This document shows, one piece after another, positions 62,857-64,000 of a DNA stretch of 64,000 nt. The stretch comes from JACKJP01 sp050249695 (lineage in GTDB: Bacteria; Pseudomonadota; Alphaproteobacteria; Rhizobiales; Tepidamorphaceae), in assembly GCA_050249695.1 (NCBI GenBank), contig JBFWQA010000001.1:248001-312000 (forward strand), given 5' to 3'. The notes beneath the pieces were generated by a model, which was not told the DNA's origin, made no database searches, and saw only the letters and a list, made by a program, of their open reading frames with translations. Both the position numbers and the translations under genes were made by a program. Position 1 is the stretch's first letter. Every line of letters begins with the position of its first letter.

Positions 62857-63777
62857 CTACCGCACGATCCGCTTCCTGCGCTCGCGGGCGAACACGTAGA
62901 GATTGCTGCCGACGATGAGGACGATGCCGAGGGAGGAGAGCATGTCGGGCACTTCGCCGAACAGGATATAGCCGTAAAACAGCGCGCCGATGAGGATCGT
63001 ATAGCGATAGGGCGTGACAACGGCGACTTCTCCCTTTCGCATGGCGCTGATGACGAAGACGAAGCCGATGGTCAGGACCGCGGCGCTCAGGCAGATCAGC
63101 AGCCAGTTTCGCGGGCTGACCGGCTCCCATTCGCCGGTGAAGAGCGTGATGGCGCCGCCGGCCGCGCTGAGTCCGGACATTGTGATCAGCGTGATCGTCA
63201 TTGCCGGAATGTCATGCGGCATGAAGCGTGTCAGGAGATCGCGGGTCGTGACCATCAGGGCCGCGATGATCGCCAGCACGGCGAACGCGTTGAAACCGTC
63301 GGTGCCCGGCTTGACGATCAGCAGCATGCCGACGAAGCCGAACAGGACGGCGGACCAGCGCCGCCAGCCGACGCCTTCCTTGATCACGAGAGCCGCGTAT
63401 ATCGTCAGGAACAGCGGCGCGGTCTGAATAATCGCGGTGCTGTTGGGGATCGGCATGTGCATCAGCGACGTCAGATAGAGCAGGGTGCAGGCAATTTCCG
63501 CCACGGTGCGCAAGGTCAGCTTGCCCCACGCGACGCGCGGGATCGGCTTGAGATGGCCGAAATGGCGGGCGACGATGAAAATAAGCACGGCGGCGATCGC
63601 CCCGCGCAAAAAGATGATTTGCGGCACCGGCAGCGAACCGCCGAGGATCTTCACCGTCGAATCATTGGTGATAAAGAACATGCTCGCCGCCGTCATGGCG
63701 AGGATGCCCTGCATATTGTCGCTCAACCCTGAATGTCTGGACCGGACCCACCGGCCGACGGCGCCCGAACCGGCCAT
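62857..63777 (-). CDS. EamA/DMT-family transporter
   Basis: A 306-residue ten-helix transporter with two EamA repeats (QGILAMTAASMFFITNDSTVKIL at the start; the second from about residue 160). GGGAGG precedes the ATG at 63777 at suitable distance. It is upstream of and co-oriented with the Bcr/CflA gene. Substrate unknown; members often export amino acids or other metabolites. Confidence 0.88.
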   Translation of the reverse strand: MAGSGAVGRWVRSRHSGLSDNMQGILAMTAASMFFITNDSTVKILGGSLPVPQIIFLRGAIAAVLIFIVARHFGHLKPIPRVAWGKLTLRTVAEIACTLLYLTSLMHMPIPNSTAIIQTAPLFLTIYAALVIKEGVGWRRWSAVLFGFVGMLLIVKPGTDGFNAFAVLAIIAALMVTTRDLLTRFMPHDIPAMTITLITMSGLSAAGGAITLFTGEWEPVSPRNWLLICLSAAVLTIGFVFVISAMRKGEVAVVTPYRYTILIGALFYGYILFGEVPDMLSSLGIVLIVGSNLYVFARERRKRIVR

Positions 63778-64000
63778 TCGCGTCCTCCCTGCACGCCCTT
63801 CTGAGGAACGCGAGATGCAAAGTCAATGAAGCGGGCCATGTTGGCAATGCCTCGAAACGCAGGACCGGTATGCATACATGGAGGCGACGCTCATGGCCCT
63901 CGGGCCGGCCCGCGGCGATCAAGGGACTTCCGGTCCCTCGCCGACTCGCGCGCCGCATGGATCACGGACCGGCCCCGGAGGCTCGTCGATCAACGCGCCA
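63778..64000. other. Right-edge non-coding stretch
   Basis: The last 223 bases contain no open frame with coding character. A 6-bp hairpin (AGGGAC/GTCCCT, 63922-63938) is present and may be a terminator of a gene that continues past the window, or upstream sequence of the EamA gene. The purine- and GC-rich end could be promoter sequence for a gene outside. Confidence 0.3.

Overview
The window is GC-rich and almost fully coding, with compact operons and many overlapping start/stop codons. Its gene content (DUF2336, DUF1289, retropepsin-like TIGR02281 proteases, Kdp with small leader ORFs, PleC/PdhS-like histidine kinase) suggests an alphaproteobacterium, probably Hyphomicrobiales; this is an inference from family distribution, not a computed placement. 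No rRNA, tRNA, CRISPR array, phage or insertion sequence was recognised.

Positions 1-28268 look like one catabolic island for an aromatic or alicyclic acid activated to a CoA thioester. It holds two acyl-CoA ligases, two paralogous TetR regulators, two complete pairs of benzoyl-CoA-reductase/2-hydroxyacyl-CoA-dehydratase-type subunits (2260-4834 and 16193-18760), one BadF/BcrA-type ATP-dependent activator ('archerase', 18808-19779), a 71-residue two-helix membrane protein, a zinc alcohol dehydrogenase, two crotonases, an alpha-methylacyl-CoA racemase, a class III CoA-transferase, an SDR lacking its catalytic Tyr/Lys, and a Liv-type ABC importer operon ending in a MaoC hydratase. Convergent to it lies a three-gene set (23536-28268) matching KorABC, the 2-oxoglutarate:ferredoxin/NADP oxidoreductase known to feed electrons to benzoyl-CoA reductase in Azoarcus and Thauera. 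The likely scheme is uptake, CoA activation, ATP-driven reduction with Kor-derived electrons, then modified beta-oxidation. The substrate is not identifiable from sequence. Two features are unusual: two reductase pairs share one visible activator, and an inverted-repeat operator (AATGA-N7-TCATT type) recurs at the island's control regions.

Positions 28269-34246 carry an EamA transporter, purU and a long putA. Positions 34247-42207 hold a kdp locus (a 27-residue leader ORF, kdpF, kdpA, kdpB, kdpC, kdpD, kdpE). Positions 42408-55700 are mostly housekeeping: a Crp-like regulator divergent from a His-rich periplasmic protein, dusA, a TauE permease, phosphomannomutase, two aspartic proteases with a DUF1289 protein, cobS and cobT, a sensor kinase, GST, a UDG-family protein, DUF2336 and an Lrp regulator. 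Positions 55708-64000 contain a hydroxyisobutyrate-dehydrogenase-family enzyme, a polar amino-acid ABC importer without its ATPase, mobB/mobA, mrp, and an EamA plus Bcr/CflA transporter pair.
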